A stretch of 14,074 nucleotides of DNA from SP202 sp036339395 (GTDB lineage Bacteria; Planctomycetota; Phycisphaerae; Phycisphaerales; SM1A02), in the NCBI GenBank assembly GCA_036339395.1, contig JAYZBD010000086.1:1-14074 (forward strand). Reading direction: 5' to 3'. Positions 1-7,177 of the stretch are shown piece by piece. How positions within the stretch are numbered: position 1 is the first letter of the stretch; every line of letters begins with the position of its first letter. The notes beneath the pieces are model-generated. The model did not search any database. It worked only from the letters and a program-made list of their open reading frames with translations, and was not told where the DNA came from. The position numbers and the translations under genes were made by a program.

Positions 1-202
1 GATGATGGAACTCTTCACGTTTGATCATGGGGGAACAATGCATCACGTGACGAACTTCAAGATCTATGAATCCAGGCTCTTCGGACGTGGTGAAGGTCGT
101 GAATACCAGCCCAGCCAGGCGATCCTGACCGACTTGACGGGCGATGGAGCACACGACATCGTGATGCTGATCCATGACCGCGTCCTGATCTACGAGCAGT
201 AG
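1..202 (+). CDS. FG-GAP/VCBS-repeat-like protein, C-terminal fragment (5' end outside window)
   Basis: Only the last 66 or so residues are in the window; the reading frame is open to the left edge, so the start lies outside. The C-terminal stretch contains 'LTDLTGDGAHDIVMLIHDRV' followed by a short strand-like segment and a TAG stop. The D-x-T/N-G-D-G-x-x-D-I/L-V pattern is the calcium-binding loop of FG-GAP/VCBS beta-propeller blades, which are common in large secreted or surface proteins of planctomycetes. I infer an exported propeller or integrin-alpha-like protein; no catalytic domain is visible. It ends 24 nt before the 3' end of the convergent citrate synthase gene, with no obvious hairpin terminator between them. 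Confidence 0.6.
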   Translation, partial: MMELFTFDHGGTMHHVTNFKIYESRLFGRGEGREYQPSQAILTDLTGDGAHDIVMLIHDRVLIYEQ

Positions 203-226
203 GCCGGGAGAAACCGGGAATCTGCA

Positions 227-1372
227 TCAGCGTTCGTTGATTGGGACGTACTCGACCGCGTGGTCGCCCGTGTACTGGCAACGTGGGCGGATCAGTCGGT
301 TGTCCTGGTGCTGCTCGAGCGAATGCGCCGCCCAGCCTGCATTCCGGCTCATCGCGAATACCGGTGTAAACAGGTCGATCGCAAGGCCGAGTGAGAAGTA
401 GGTCGTCGCCGAATAGAAATCGACATTCGGGTAGATGCCCTTTGCACCGACCTCGCGATCCATGATGTCCTGGATGCGGGTGCTCAGAACGTAGAGGTCC
501 GTATTTCCCGTCTCCTCGGCGATCCGTTCCGCGAAGGTCTTGAGGTACTTGGCACGCGGGTCGAGCGCCTTGTAGACGCGATGGCCGAATCCCATGATCT
601 TGGTCTTGGTATTCAACGAGTCCATGACGAAGGACTCGACATCATCGAGGCCGCCGATTGACTGGAGCATGTGCATGACACGCTCGTTGGCACCACCATG
701 CAATGGCCCACGAAGCGTTCCCACCGCCGACGTAAGAGCGGAGTACATGTCACTCTGTGTTGCGATCGTCACCATGGCGGCGAACGTCGAAGCATTGATC
801 CCGTGGTCGGCATGAAGAATCAGGCAGACATCGATCGCCCTCGCGCTTGCCTCGCCGGGCATTTCTCCATTGAGCATCCAGAGGAAGTTCGTGGCGATGT
901 TCAGGCTGGGATCAGGATCAACGATGGCAAGTCCTCGTCGGCAACGATCGAACGCCGCTATGATCGCGGGAGTCTTCGAAAGAACACGGACAGCTTTCCG
1001 ACGTTCAGACTCGTATGACTGGTCGTTGCACCCCTCGTCCTCCAATGCCAGCCCCGAGACCATGGTCCGAAGAACATGCATCGGCGAGGCCTCGTGGGGA
1101 ATGGCCTTGATCATGTCGATCATCCCCGGGGACAGGGAATACTCCAGACGCAATTCGGCCTCGAAGGACTCCAACTCGTCGGAAGTCGGGAGTCGGTCGT
1201 TCCAGAGAAGGAAGACGACTTCTTCGAACGTGGAGTTTCGTGCGAGGTCGTCGATATCGATGCCGACGTACTCGAGAACCCCCGCCTGGCCATCAATGAA
1301 GGATTTCCTCGATTCACCGATGATGGTGTTGTCGAGTCCCTTGTCAATGTGCATGGCAGGTGCTTCTGGCAT
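227..1372 (-). CDS. Citrate synthase (type II short / 2-methylcitrate synthase-like)
   Basis: Condenses acetyl-CoA with oxaloacetate to citrate, the entry step of the TCA cycle; cytosolic. At 381 residues it has the length of the short bacterial citrate/2-methylcitrate synthases. Visible signatures are the N-terminal 'GLDNTIIGESRKSFIDG' segment, 'LHADHGINASTF' near residues 187-197, 'GPLHGGANERV' with catalytic His225, 'GFGHRVYKALDPRAKYLK' with His264, and 'YPNVDFYSATTY' with catalytic Asp318. These match the His-His-Asp triad of the family. The start at 1372 is supported by GAGGAAA 8 nt upstream (1381-1387 on the complement); the Met at residue 7 has no such site. No prpB/prpD genes are near, so citrate synthase is preferred over 2-methylcitrate synthase, but sequence inspection alone cannot exclude the latter or dual use. 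It is probably preceded by a small ORF on the same strand. Confidence 0.95.
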   Translation of the reverse strand: MPEAPAMHIDKGLDNTIIGESRKSFIDGQAGVLEYVGIDIDDLARNSTFEEVVFLLWNDRLPTSDELESFEAELRLEYSLSPGMIDMIKAIPHEASPMHVLRTMVSGLALEDEGCNDQSYESERRKAVRVLSKTPAIIAAFDRCRRGLAIVDPDPSLNIATNFLWMLNGEMPGEASARAIDVCLILHADHGINASTFAAMVTIATQSDMYSALTSAVGTLRGPLHGGANERVMHMLQSIGGLDDVESFVMDSLNTKTKIMGFGHRVYKALDPRAKYLKTFAERIAEETGNTDLYVLSTRIQDIMDREVGAKGIYPNVDFYSATTYFSLGLAIDLFTPVFAMSRNAGWAAHSLEQHQDNRLIRPRCQYTGDHAVEYVPINER

Positions 1373-1411
1373 CGATCGCGTTTCCTCGGCAAGGACATGG
1401 CCCGGCAGTGG

Positions 1412-1597
1412 TCATCCCAGGTTCTCAACACGCCCCGGCTTCCATTCAAGGAAGCGAGCCATCGCCCGGAAGGCGATTGGCACAGGTCCCACCACGAAGC
1501 GCGTCTCGTCATTGTAGAGCCCGTGGGTGCGTTCATCAACGAGTGCGAGTTTCTGATGCTCTTGATACTGGTGCCTACACTGTCCTGCCGTGTTCAT
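1412..1597 (-). CDS. Candidate small protein of 61 codons upstream of citrate synthase, function unknown
   Basis: The ORF fills the gap between the citrate synthase and rhomboid genes and ends 39 nt before the citrate synthase start, on the same strand. Its last 45 codons behave like coding sequence: third positions are about 70% G+C, second positions about 40%, and the product looks protein-like ('DERTHGLYNDETRFVVGPVP', then an 'AFRAMARFLEW' amphipathic segment). The start is unclear: ATG at 1597 or ATG at 1603 are possible, neither has a clear SD sequence, and both overlap the first codons of the divergent rhomboid gene (GTG 1590). No family is recognised and there is no signal peptide or membrane helix. 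It could be a small conserved planctomycete protein cotranscribed with citrate synthase, or a chance ORF. Confidence 0.4.
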   Translation of the reverse strand: MNTAGQCRHQYQEHQKLALVDERTHGLYNDETRFVVGPVPIAFRAMARFLEWKPGRVENLG

Positions 1598-2753
1598 CCC
1601 CATTGGAACAGATCGACCCGTTCGCAGACGCCCCAGGGTGGTCGAAGTCCTGATCGTCCTCAACATGCTCATCTACCTCTTCGGACTCGCTTCCGACGTA
1701 CTTGGAGTGGGCTCCTTCGAGGCGATGACCCAGTGGATGCAGTTGTCGCGTGGCGATTTCAACGTCTTCTCTCTCTTCACCTACCAGTTTGCACACAGTC
1801 CATCGGACATCCTGCATCTCGTCTTCAACATGCTCGGGCTCTGGATCTTCGGCGTCGCACTGAATGATCGACTCGGGCACATGAGTTTCCTGGCCTTCTA
1901 CCTCATCGGGGGAGCTGTCGCAGGCGGAGCCCACATGATGGAGACGGCTGCGCCGGTGATCGGGGCAAGCGGTTCCGTCTGTGCCCTGATCGGTGGATTC
2001 ATAGCACTCTTTCCACGAAGCAAGATCAGGCTCCTCATCCTGTTCTTCATCATCGGCATCTTCGAGATCGGCAGTCTCTGGGTCGTCGGGTTCTACGTGT
2101 TCATCGACTTCGTCGGGTGGGTTGCCCCAAGTGACAGCTCGGTAGCCTACATCGCCCACCTGGCGGGCTACCTCTACGGCTTTCTGCTCGCGATCGTGCT
2201 GCTGGCCACGAGAGTCATCCGATCAGATGACTTTGACGTGCTGTTCCTCCTGAGACAGAAAAAGCGACGTGCTGAATGGAAACAAGTCGTCTCCAGTACG
2301 GAATCGCCCAGAGGCGCACTCCCCGTTCATCAACCAGCTGATGAACAGACGGATGAGTCAGCCGGGCTCCGCGCACGGCTCAGGAAATGCATCCGGGAAA
2401 AGGACTGGCCGGGGGCTGCCTCGGCGTGGAATGAATTCATCGAGGAGGATCCCGAGGGCACCCTGCCCGAGAAAGTACAGCTCGAACTGGCAAATCGACT
2501 CTTCTCAGCCGATCAACGTCGCGAAGCCGCCACGGCCTACGAACAGTTTCTCTCGAACTACCCGACCTCCTCGGAGGTACAGGAAGTCGAACTCATGCTC
2601 GGGATGCTGTACGCTCGAGATCTGCACCGACCGGAGGACGCACAACCACTCCTTGAGAAAGCCATGAGCCAGCTCAAGGATGAACAGCAACGAACCCTTG
2701 CAAGAACACTGCTGGATGAACTCCGCGGCCCCGAAGCCGAGCCAACACCATGA
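1590..2753 (+). CDS. Rhomboid-family intramembrane serine protease with TPR-like C-terminal domain
   Basis: 387 residues. Residues about 17-207 form six hydrophobic segments with rhomboid motifs: 'HLVFNM' (His76, Asn80) in the second helix, 'GASGSV' with nucleophile Ser127, and 'IAHLAGYLYGF' with catalytic His190. The Ser-His dyad is intact, so an active inner-membrane protease is expected. After a basic stretch ('RQKKRRAEWK', 222-231) and a polar linker, residues about 257-380 are soluble, helical and TPR-like, with a pattern such as 'FSADQRREAATAYEQFLSNY'; this may recruit partners or substrates in the cytosol. The GTG start at 1590 gives the usual N-terminus ('MFIPIGTDRP'); an in-frame stop lies 27 nt upstream and no SD sequence is visible, so translation may be leaderless or weak. 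The gene overlaps trpF by ATGA and heads the five-gene chain. Substrate unknown. Confidence 0.9.
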   Translation: MFIPIGTDRPVRRRPRVVEVLIVLNMLIYLFGLASDVLGVGSFEAMTQWMQLSRGDFNVFSLFTYQFAHSPSDILHLVFNMLGLWIFGVALNDRLGHMSFLAFYLIGGAVAGGAHMMETAAPVIGASGSVCALIGGFIALFPRSKIRLLILFFIIGIFEIGSLWVVGFYVFIDFVGWVAPSDSSVAYIAHLAGYLYGFLLAIVLLATRVIRSDDFDVLFLLRQKKRRAEWKQVVSSTESPRGALPVHQPADEQTDESAGLRARLRKCIREKDWPGAASAWNEFIEEDPEGTLPEKVQLELANRLFSADQRREAATAYEQFLSNYPTSSEVQEVELMLGMLYARDLHRPEDAQPLLEKAMSQLKDEQQRTLARTLLDELRGPEAEPTP

Positions 2754-3385
2754 CCTCTCCCTGGATTGATGCTGGAGTCACACGAACAAGGATCAAGATC
2801 TGTGGCCTTCGAGACATCGAGATGATCGAGGTTGCAATCGAAGCGGGCGCTGATGCGGTCGGCTTCGTCCTTGCACAGGATTCACCTCGGACAGTGCCCG
2901 TCGAAGACGCCCTCGCCATGTCATGCGACCTGCCACCCACGGTCACCCCGATCGGGGTCGTGGTTGATGATGATCCTGCACTGCTTGCAAGGTGGTCTCC
3001 TCGCTGGATCCAATTCCATGGGAACGAGGAGGAAGATGCTGTTGCCGGATACGAGGGCCCGGTGGTCAGGGCATTCTCCTTCAGCATCGAGGCGATCACC
3101 CGGTGGGATCGCTGCAGGCATGTCGACCGGCTGCTTGTCGATGCCGCATCTCCGGGCAGTGGAACGACCTTCGACCATGCCACCCTTGAATCTCTCAAGG
3201 AGATGCCCACGACACCACTCCTTGTCGCAGGAGGCCTGGATGCCTCCAATGTCGGTTCCATCATCAAGCAACTCGAGCCCTGGGGCGTGGATGTCAGCAG
3301 CGGCGTGGAATCGTCTCCCGGGGTCAAGGATCCCGGCCTCATCCGCGCATTCTGCCAGGCGGTCAAGGACGCCTCCTCCCCATGA
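2750..3385 (+). CDS. trpF: Phosphoribosylanthranilate isomerase
   Basis: Catalyses the Amadori rearrangement of N-(5'-phosphoribosyl)anthranilate to CdRP in tryptophan synthesis; cytosolic (beta/alpha)8 barrel. 211 residues is the usual length. The signature 'IKICGL' carries catalytic Cys18; 'WIQFHGNE' lies at 87-93; 'RLLVDA' carries general acid Asp131 and is followed by 'GSGTTFDH'. 'LLVAGGLDASNV' (157-168) and 'GVDVSSGVESSPGVKD' (179-194) form the phosphate-binding region. The start codon overlaps the rhomboid stop (ATGA) and the stop overlaps the amidohydrolase start (ATGA), indicating translational coupling. No other trp-pathway gene is adjacent apart from the pabA/trpG-type gene 3 kb away on the other strand, so the pathway is dispersed here. 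Confidence 0.95.
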   Translation: MTSPWIDAGVTRTRIKICGLRDIEMIEVAIEAGADAVGFVLAQDSPRTVPVEDALAMSCDLPPTVTPIGVVVDDDPALLARWSPRWIQFHGNEEEDAVAGYEGPVVRAFSFSIEAITRWDRCRHVDRLLVDAASPGSGTTFDHATLESLKEMPTTPLLVAGGLDASNVGSIIKQLEPWGVDVSSGVESSPGVKDPGLIRAFCQAVKDASSP

Positions 3386-4920
3386 GTTCGCTGCATGTCA
3401 CGAATGCACGGATCTGGACTGGTGACCACTCCCGCCCCTTCGCCTCGTCAATGACCATTCGCGATGGCGTGATCGATTCGCTTGATACCGTGCCAGAGGA
3501 TGAACCGGTGCTGGATTGCAAGGGTGATTTCATCACGCCTGGATTCATCGATGCACACATGCACCTCCTGCTTGGCGGAGAAGGTCTTACACAACTGAAC
3601 CTGGCTGGAGTCAAAACCCGCGGGGAGTTCGAGTCAGCCCTTGTCGAAGCGGATGGCGCACTGCCGCCTGGTCGATGGCTGATTGCACATGGATGGTCGG
3701 ATGCCGATCTTGGGACCACCCCGGACCTCCACTGGCTGGACTGCGTACGGGACCGGCCGGTCGCCTGCTGGAGATCAGACCTGCACGCCGCGCTGGTCAA
3801 CGACCGTGTCCTGTCGAAACTTGATCTGCCCGGACCGGAGGAGATGGCAGCTGCCGGAGGGCACGTTGCACTCCAGGAAAATGGATCGCCCACGGGCATG
3901 CTCTTGGAACAGGCCGCATGGGGGCACCTCGTACCAGCCATACCTTCCCTGTCAGTGGAAGCACAGCAGGATGCCCTGTTCCTTGCGCAGGAACATTGCC
4001 TGCGGCTGGGACTGACCACCGTCCGCTCGATGGAATATGGACACGTACTCCGAGACGTCATCCACCCTGTCCGGGATCGACTGGAGTTGCGGATTGCCGT
4101 CGTACTGCTTGATCGAACACTTCCCCTGGACCTCGCCTGGCTGGCGTCGTTCGAGAAGGATGATCACCTCCAGGTCATCGGGTGCAAGAGTTTTCTTGAT
4201 GGAACGGTCGGATCACGAACAGCCCGGCTCCTGGAGCACTGGGCCGACAGGACCGACTCGAGAGGCATGTGGCTTGAACTTGCCGCCGAAGGCCGACTCG
4301 AGGAATGGCAGCAATCGGTTCATGCGGTCGGGCTGGATACCGCCGTCCATGCCATCGGCGATGAGGCTGTTTCGTTGGCGCTTGATCTGCACGCCCGAAG
4401 TGAAGGAGAACAGCGGTGCGTCATAGAACATGCCCAGATCATTCGTGACGAGGATCTTCCCAGAACCGCTGGGGCCCTCCTGAGCATGCAGCCACTCCAC
4501 CGGGCAGAGGATGCACGCGTGGCACTCGATGCACTTGGCCCTGGCCGGACCCACCGAATGCTGCCGTTTCGGCATCTCCAGGAAGCCGGGGCCCGATTCG
4601 CATTTGGATCAGATTGGCCAGTTGCACGCTGCGACCCGATGCCTGGAATCCATGCTGCCGTCACTGCAGAGGATGTCAACGGGACTCCCTTTCATCCGGA
4701 CCAGGCCCTCGACATCGAGACCACGCTCCATGGCTGGACGAGTGGAGCCGCCCTGGCCTGCAATCGCCGGGACGTGGGCATACTTCAGCCCCAGTCCTGC
4801 GGTGATTTCGTACGTTGGTCGACCGACCTGCTGCTGCATGATTGGAAATCAACTCTTCCTCGAGCATTGATGACTGTTCTTGGGGGCAAGGTCGTCTACG
4901 ATGGAATGAATGATGAATGA
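3382..4920 (+). CDS. Amidohydrolase family protein (YtcJ/amidohydrolase 3 type)
   Basis: 512-residue metal-dependent hydrolase. The N-terminal part (1-50) is the small beta-sandwich start. 'GFIDAHMHLLLGG' gives the HxH metal ligands His59 and His61. Residues 269-274 ('KSFLDG') carry the lysine of the family, followed by 'GTVGSRTARLL'. 'AVHAIGDEAV' (His323), 'CVIEHAQII' (His350) and 'FGSDWPVARCDPMPGI' (Asp411) complete the metal site. This arrangement is that of the YtcJ-like subgroup (N-substituted formamide deformylase-like, often annotated as a predicted TIM-barrel amidohydrolase). The substrate cannot be read from sequence. It overlaps trpF by 4 nt and moaC by 11 nt. No signal peptide is seen, so it is likely cytosolic. 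Confidence 0.9.
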   Translation: MSSLHVTNARIWTGDHSRPFASSMTIRDGVIDSLDTVPEDEPVLDCKGDFITPGFIDAHMHLLLGGEGLTQLNLAGVKTRGEFESALVEADGALPPGRWLIAHGWSDADLGTTPDLHWLDCVRDRPVACWRSDLHAALVNDRVLSKLDLPGPEEMAAAGGHVALQENGSPTGMLLEQAAWGHLVPAIPSLSVEAQQDALFLAQEHCLRLGLTTVRSMEYGHVLRDVIHPVRDRLELRIAVVLLDRTLPLDLAWLASFEKDDHLQVIGCKSFLDGTVGSRTARLLEHWADRTDSRGMWLELAAEGRLEEWQQSVHAVGLDTAVHAIGDEAVSLALDLHARSEGEQRCVIEHAQIIRDEDLPRTAGALLSMQPLHRAEDARVALDALGPGRTHRMLPFRHLQEAGARFAFGSDWPVARCDPMPGIHAAVTAEDVNGTPFHPDQALDIETTLHGWTSGAALACNRRDVGILQPQSCGDFVRWSTDLLLHDWKSTLPRALMTVLGGKVVYDGMNDE

Positions 4921-5374
4921 TCAATTGACCCATCTCGATGAACACGGGCAGGCTGCCATGGTTGATGTCTCCGGCAAGCCCGTGCTGCACCGGGAAGCTG
5001 TTGCCCAGGGGTTCCTGGTTGCCAGCCCTGCAACCCTGGACCGCCTCGAGGCCGGCGACCTTCCCAAGGGAGAAGCACTCGGGGTCGCGCGCATCGCCGG
5101 CATCATGGCAGCCAAGCGATGTTCCGAGCTCATCCCACTGTGTCACCCCCTTCCGCTGGATCATGCTGCCGTGGAATTTGAACGAGTCGAACCCGACCGG
5201 ATCCGCATCCAGGCCAGGGCGACAACAGCAGCCCGAACAGGAGTTGAAATGGAAGCCCTTGCCGCCGTGTCGATCGCCGCATTGACCATCTACGACATGA
5301 CGAAGGCCATCGAGCACTCGGCGACGATTGAAGGAGTCCAACTGCTGTCCAAGCACAAGGAAGAACTCCCTTGA
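4910..5374 (+). CDS. moaC: Cyclic pyranopterin monophosphate synthase (MoaC)
   Basis: Converts 3',8-cyclo-7,8-dihydro-GTP to cyclic pyranopterin monophosphate in molybdenum cofactor synthesis. 154 residues. Family motifs: 'THLDEHGQAAMVDVSGK' near the N-terminus, 'PKGEALGVARIAGI' (Lys53), 'CSELIPLCHPLPL' (His79), 'TGVEMEALAAVSIAAL' and 'IYDMTKAI' (Asp129, Lys132), then 'LLSK' (Lys148). These correspond to the residues known as catalytic in E. coli MoaC. The protein ends six residues after Lys148, without the GGKSG tail typical of the family. Two tandem ATGs (4910, 4913) could start it; both overlap the end of the amidohydrolase gene, so translation is coupled. No moaA, moaD, moaE or mogA lies in the window. 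Confidence 0.95.
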   Translation: MMNDQLTHLDEHGQAAMVDVSGKPVLHREAVAQGFLVASPATLDRLEAGDLPKGEALGVARIAGIMAAKRCSELIPLCHPLPLDHAAVEFERVEPDRIRIQARATTAARTGVEMEALAAVSIAALTIYDMTKAIEHSATIEGVQLLSKHKEELP

Positions 5375-6039
5375 TCCGATGCATCTCATTTCAACACTTG
5401 GCAGCGTGCCTGGCCTGGGCACTCCTCGCCGTGCCGATGGGCTGCGACGATCCACAGGAACAGCCAGAGAACACCCCTGCAAGCAGAGCAACTGCGCCAT
5501 CCGAACTGCTCAGTGGCAGGGTGACTGAAACCACGATTGATACGAGCCCCCTCGACTCGCCACCGGAAGATCCGACATCAATGACCTTGCTGGGCCTGAC
5601 CGTCCCGAAACCGGCGACCTGGATCTGGCAACCACCGAAGCGAACGATGCGGAAAGCGAACTTCACTGTTCCAGGCCGCGATGGTGAAGACCCGGCGGAA
5701 CTGGTCATCAACCACTTTCCAGAAGCTCCCGGCAATACGCTGGATGCCAATCTCAACCGGTGGTCGAAGCAATTCAGGACGATTGACGGCGGCAACCCCA
5801 AGCCGCTCATCAGTACGACCGAAGCCGACTCGATGCCCGTGACGATCGTTGAACTGCACGGGGAATACATGGGAATGGGCGGCCACTGGCACAAGCTCAA
5901 CCACAGGATGCTGATGGCCATCGTCGATGCACCTGTTGGAACGATCTTCATCAAGCTGCTCGGACCAGATGAAACGGTCGAAGCCAGCCGCAACGACTAC
6001 ATGTCGATGATTACGGGCATGAAGCAGTTGACGAACTGA
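5371..6039 (+). CDS. Putative lipoprotein, conserved hypothetical
   Basis: 222 residues, starting at a TTG that overlaps the moaC stop (TTGA). The TTG start is supported by AAGGAAG 7 nt upstream (5357-5363); no in-frame ATG is near. The N-terminus has a hydrophobic segment (residues 9-23) ending in 'VPMGC', with Cys25 as a candidate lipidation site, although the box is loose (Pro at -3). A low-complexity acidic/Pro linker follows, then a compact domain from about residue 68: 'LGLTVPKPATWIWQPP', 'AELVINHFPEA', 'NLNRWSKQF', 'IVELHGEYMGMGG', and a C-terminal 'KLLGPDETVEASRNDY' segment. It resembles uncharacterised secreted proteins I associate with planctomycetes; no enzyme function is known. 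Last gene of the five-gene chain; it converges on the - strand operon with a 26-nt gap. Confidence 0.75.
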   Translation: MIRCISFQHLAACLAWALLAVPMGCDDPQEQPENTPASRATAPSELLSGRVTETTIDTSPLDSPPEDPTSMTLLGLTVPKPATWIWQPPKRTMRKANFTVPGRDGEDPAELVINHFPEAPGNTLDANLNRWSKQFRTIDGGNPKPLISTTEADSMPVTIVELHGEYMGMGGHWHKLNHRMLMAIVDAPVGTIFIKLLGPDETVEASRNDYMSMITGMKQLTN

Positions 6040-6065
6040 AACCAGCCGGGCCTCGCTCCCCTTCG

Positions 6066-6491
6066 TCAAGCACCGTGGGATGGAACGAACGTCGAACCTG
6101 AATCCACATGACAGTTCACGAACTCTCCGCTTGAGCAACGCTCGATGCAGTGAGCCATGTCCGCATGGGATTGGATCGAAAGGGTCATCGGCACGACGGA
6201 TTCCAGCAGTACGCGACCTGCAGCCTGGTCGACTTCGATGACCCGCCCCGCCACGATCCTGGGCTGGCCCTGGATTGGCTCGATGAACCGCCCACCCGCT
6301 GTCGCCGGATGGATCGCCAGGGCGACGGCTTCCATGTGCCCTGAAACGCGCTGCCCGACAACTGCATCGACATGGCCTGCGGCCACGAGTGACAGTTCGT
6401 AGGCGGTATCACCTGGTGCAAGTACGAGGAGATCACCCTCTCGTTCCTTGAGCCTGGCTCGAAAGTCTCGGGTCGTCATGTCATGGATCAT
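6066..6491 (-). CDS. Hypothetical protein of 141 residues, last gene of the DUF1444-pabA operon
   Basis: No family recognised. The reading frame extends much further upstream, but that part lies inside pabA/trpG and is a shadow. Start choices are ATG 6515 (overlapping the pabA/trpG stop as TGATG), ATG 6491 and ATG 6479. I prefer 6491 because GAGG lies 5 nt upstream (6497-6500). The first 20 residues are charged and helical ('RDFRARLKEREGD'); the rest alternates short strands and glycines ('LLVLAPGDTAYELSL', 'GRVIEVDQAAGRVLLESVVP'), suggesting a small beta-rich or barrel fold. No signal peptide or membrane helix. The close spacing to pabA/trpG implies co-transcription; its role is unknown. Confidence 0.7.
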   Translation of the reverse strand: MIHDMTTRDFRARLKEREGDLLVLAPGDTAYELSLVAAGHVDAVVGQRVSGHMEAVALAIHPATAGGRFIEPIQGQPRIVAGRVIEVDQAAGRVLLESVVPMTLSIQSHADMAHCIERCSSGEFVNCHVDSGSTFVPSHGA

Positions 6492-6514
6492 ACGTGCCTC
6501 GTGATTGGATCGCA

Positions 6515-7120
6515 TCACGGAGCACCCACGGCCGCATTCCCCTGCCGAAGGTAGTTGCCCAGCAGCAGCGGACCCCGGGTGCTGAGGAAACTCTCCGGAT
6601 GGAACTGGACACCGTCCATCGGCGCAGCTCCATCCGGTGCATTCCAGCGAATCCCCATGACGACTCCATCCTCGGTCCATGCACTGATCGTGAACTCTCC
6701 CGCAAGCGTGGAACGGTCCACGACCAGCGAGTGGTAGCGGGTTGCGATGAATGGAACTTCAAGTCCTTGAAAAATGCCCTGCCCGTCATGATGCACCTCG
6801 GATGTCTTGCCGTGCATCGGTTGATGGTGACGGACGACATCCATGCCGTGTACAGCCGCGATGGCCTGGTGACCGAGGCATACACCGAGAATGGGTATTT
6901 CACCGGCAAAGGCCTTGATCAGCTCCGGGCAGACCCCGGTTTCGCTCGGTGTGCAGGGTCCCGGTGAGATCACCAGGTAGGAGGGACTCAAGGCCTTCGC
7001 TTCCTCGACCGAGATCCTGTCATTCCGTACGACCTCGATCGTTTCCGAGGGCGCAATGGTGCTCATGCACTGGACCAGGTTCCAGGTAAAGGAATCGTAA
7101 TTGTCCATGAGAAGGATCAC
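6515..7120 (-). CDS. pabA: Aminodeoxychorismate/anthranilate synthase component II (glutamine amidotransferase)
   Basis: Class I glutaminase subunit that supplies ammonia to PabB (4-amino-4-deoxychorismate, folate) or TrpE (anthranilate, tryptophan). From the GTG at 7120 the product is 201 residues beginning 'MILLMDNYDSFTWNL', the standard family N-terminus. AGGA at 7128-7131 (complement) lies 7 nt upstream; the alternative ATG at 7153 would add 11 unusual residues. Catalytic triad: Cys81 in 'GVCLGHQ', His174 and Glu176 in 'GVQFHPES'. 'ISPGPCTPSETG' and 'MHGKTSEV' are also present. The 'FTWNL' and 'GPCTP' wording is close to E. coli PabA, but one subunit often serves both pathways, so trpG remains possible. 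No trpE or pabB partner is in the window. It sits between the DUF1444 gene and the 141-residue hypothetical. Confidence 0.93.
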   Translation of the reverse strand: MILLMDNYDSFTWNLVQCMSTIAPSETIEVVRNDRISVEEAKALSPSYLVISPGPCTPSETGVCPELIKAFAGEIPILGVCLGHQAIAAVHGMDVVRHHQPMHGKTSEVHHDGQGIFQGLEVPFIATRYHSLVVDRSTLAGEFTISAWTEDGVVMGIRWNAPDGAAPMDGVQFHPESFLSTRGPLLLGNYLRQGNAAVGAP

Positions 7121-7127
7121 GTTGGAG

Positions 7128-7131
7128 TCCT
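7128..7131 (-). promoter_or_regulatory. Ribosome binding site fixing the pabA/trpG GTG start
   Basis: AGGA on the - strand, 7 nt before GTG 7120. It supports the shorter product starting 'MILLMDNYDSF' over the longer reading from ATG 7153, which has no clear SD sequence. Confidence 0.6.
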
Positions 7132-7177
7132 GCCGAGGGTTGGATCCCGGCATGGTACCCGTGATCCAGACCGGGGC

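Noticed and set aside
870..1517. Long + strand ORF of 215 codons opposite citrate synthase
   Set aside because: It is antisense to a strongly supported enzyme gene, its product is Ser/Arg-rich and low in hydrophobic pattern, and it resembles no family; a shadow of the high-G+C third positions.
1575..2159. Acidic 194-codon - strand ORF rich in Asp/Glu
   Set aside because: It lies antisense to the rhomboid membrane region; hydrophobic codons read in reverse give acidic residues. No SD sequence or family.
6492..6680. Upstream extension of the 141-residue hypothetical to 204 residues
   Set aside because: The extension is inside pabA/trpG in another frame, is Cys/Gly/Arg-rich and unlike the rest; a start with an SD sequence exists at 6491.
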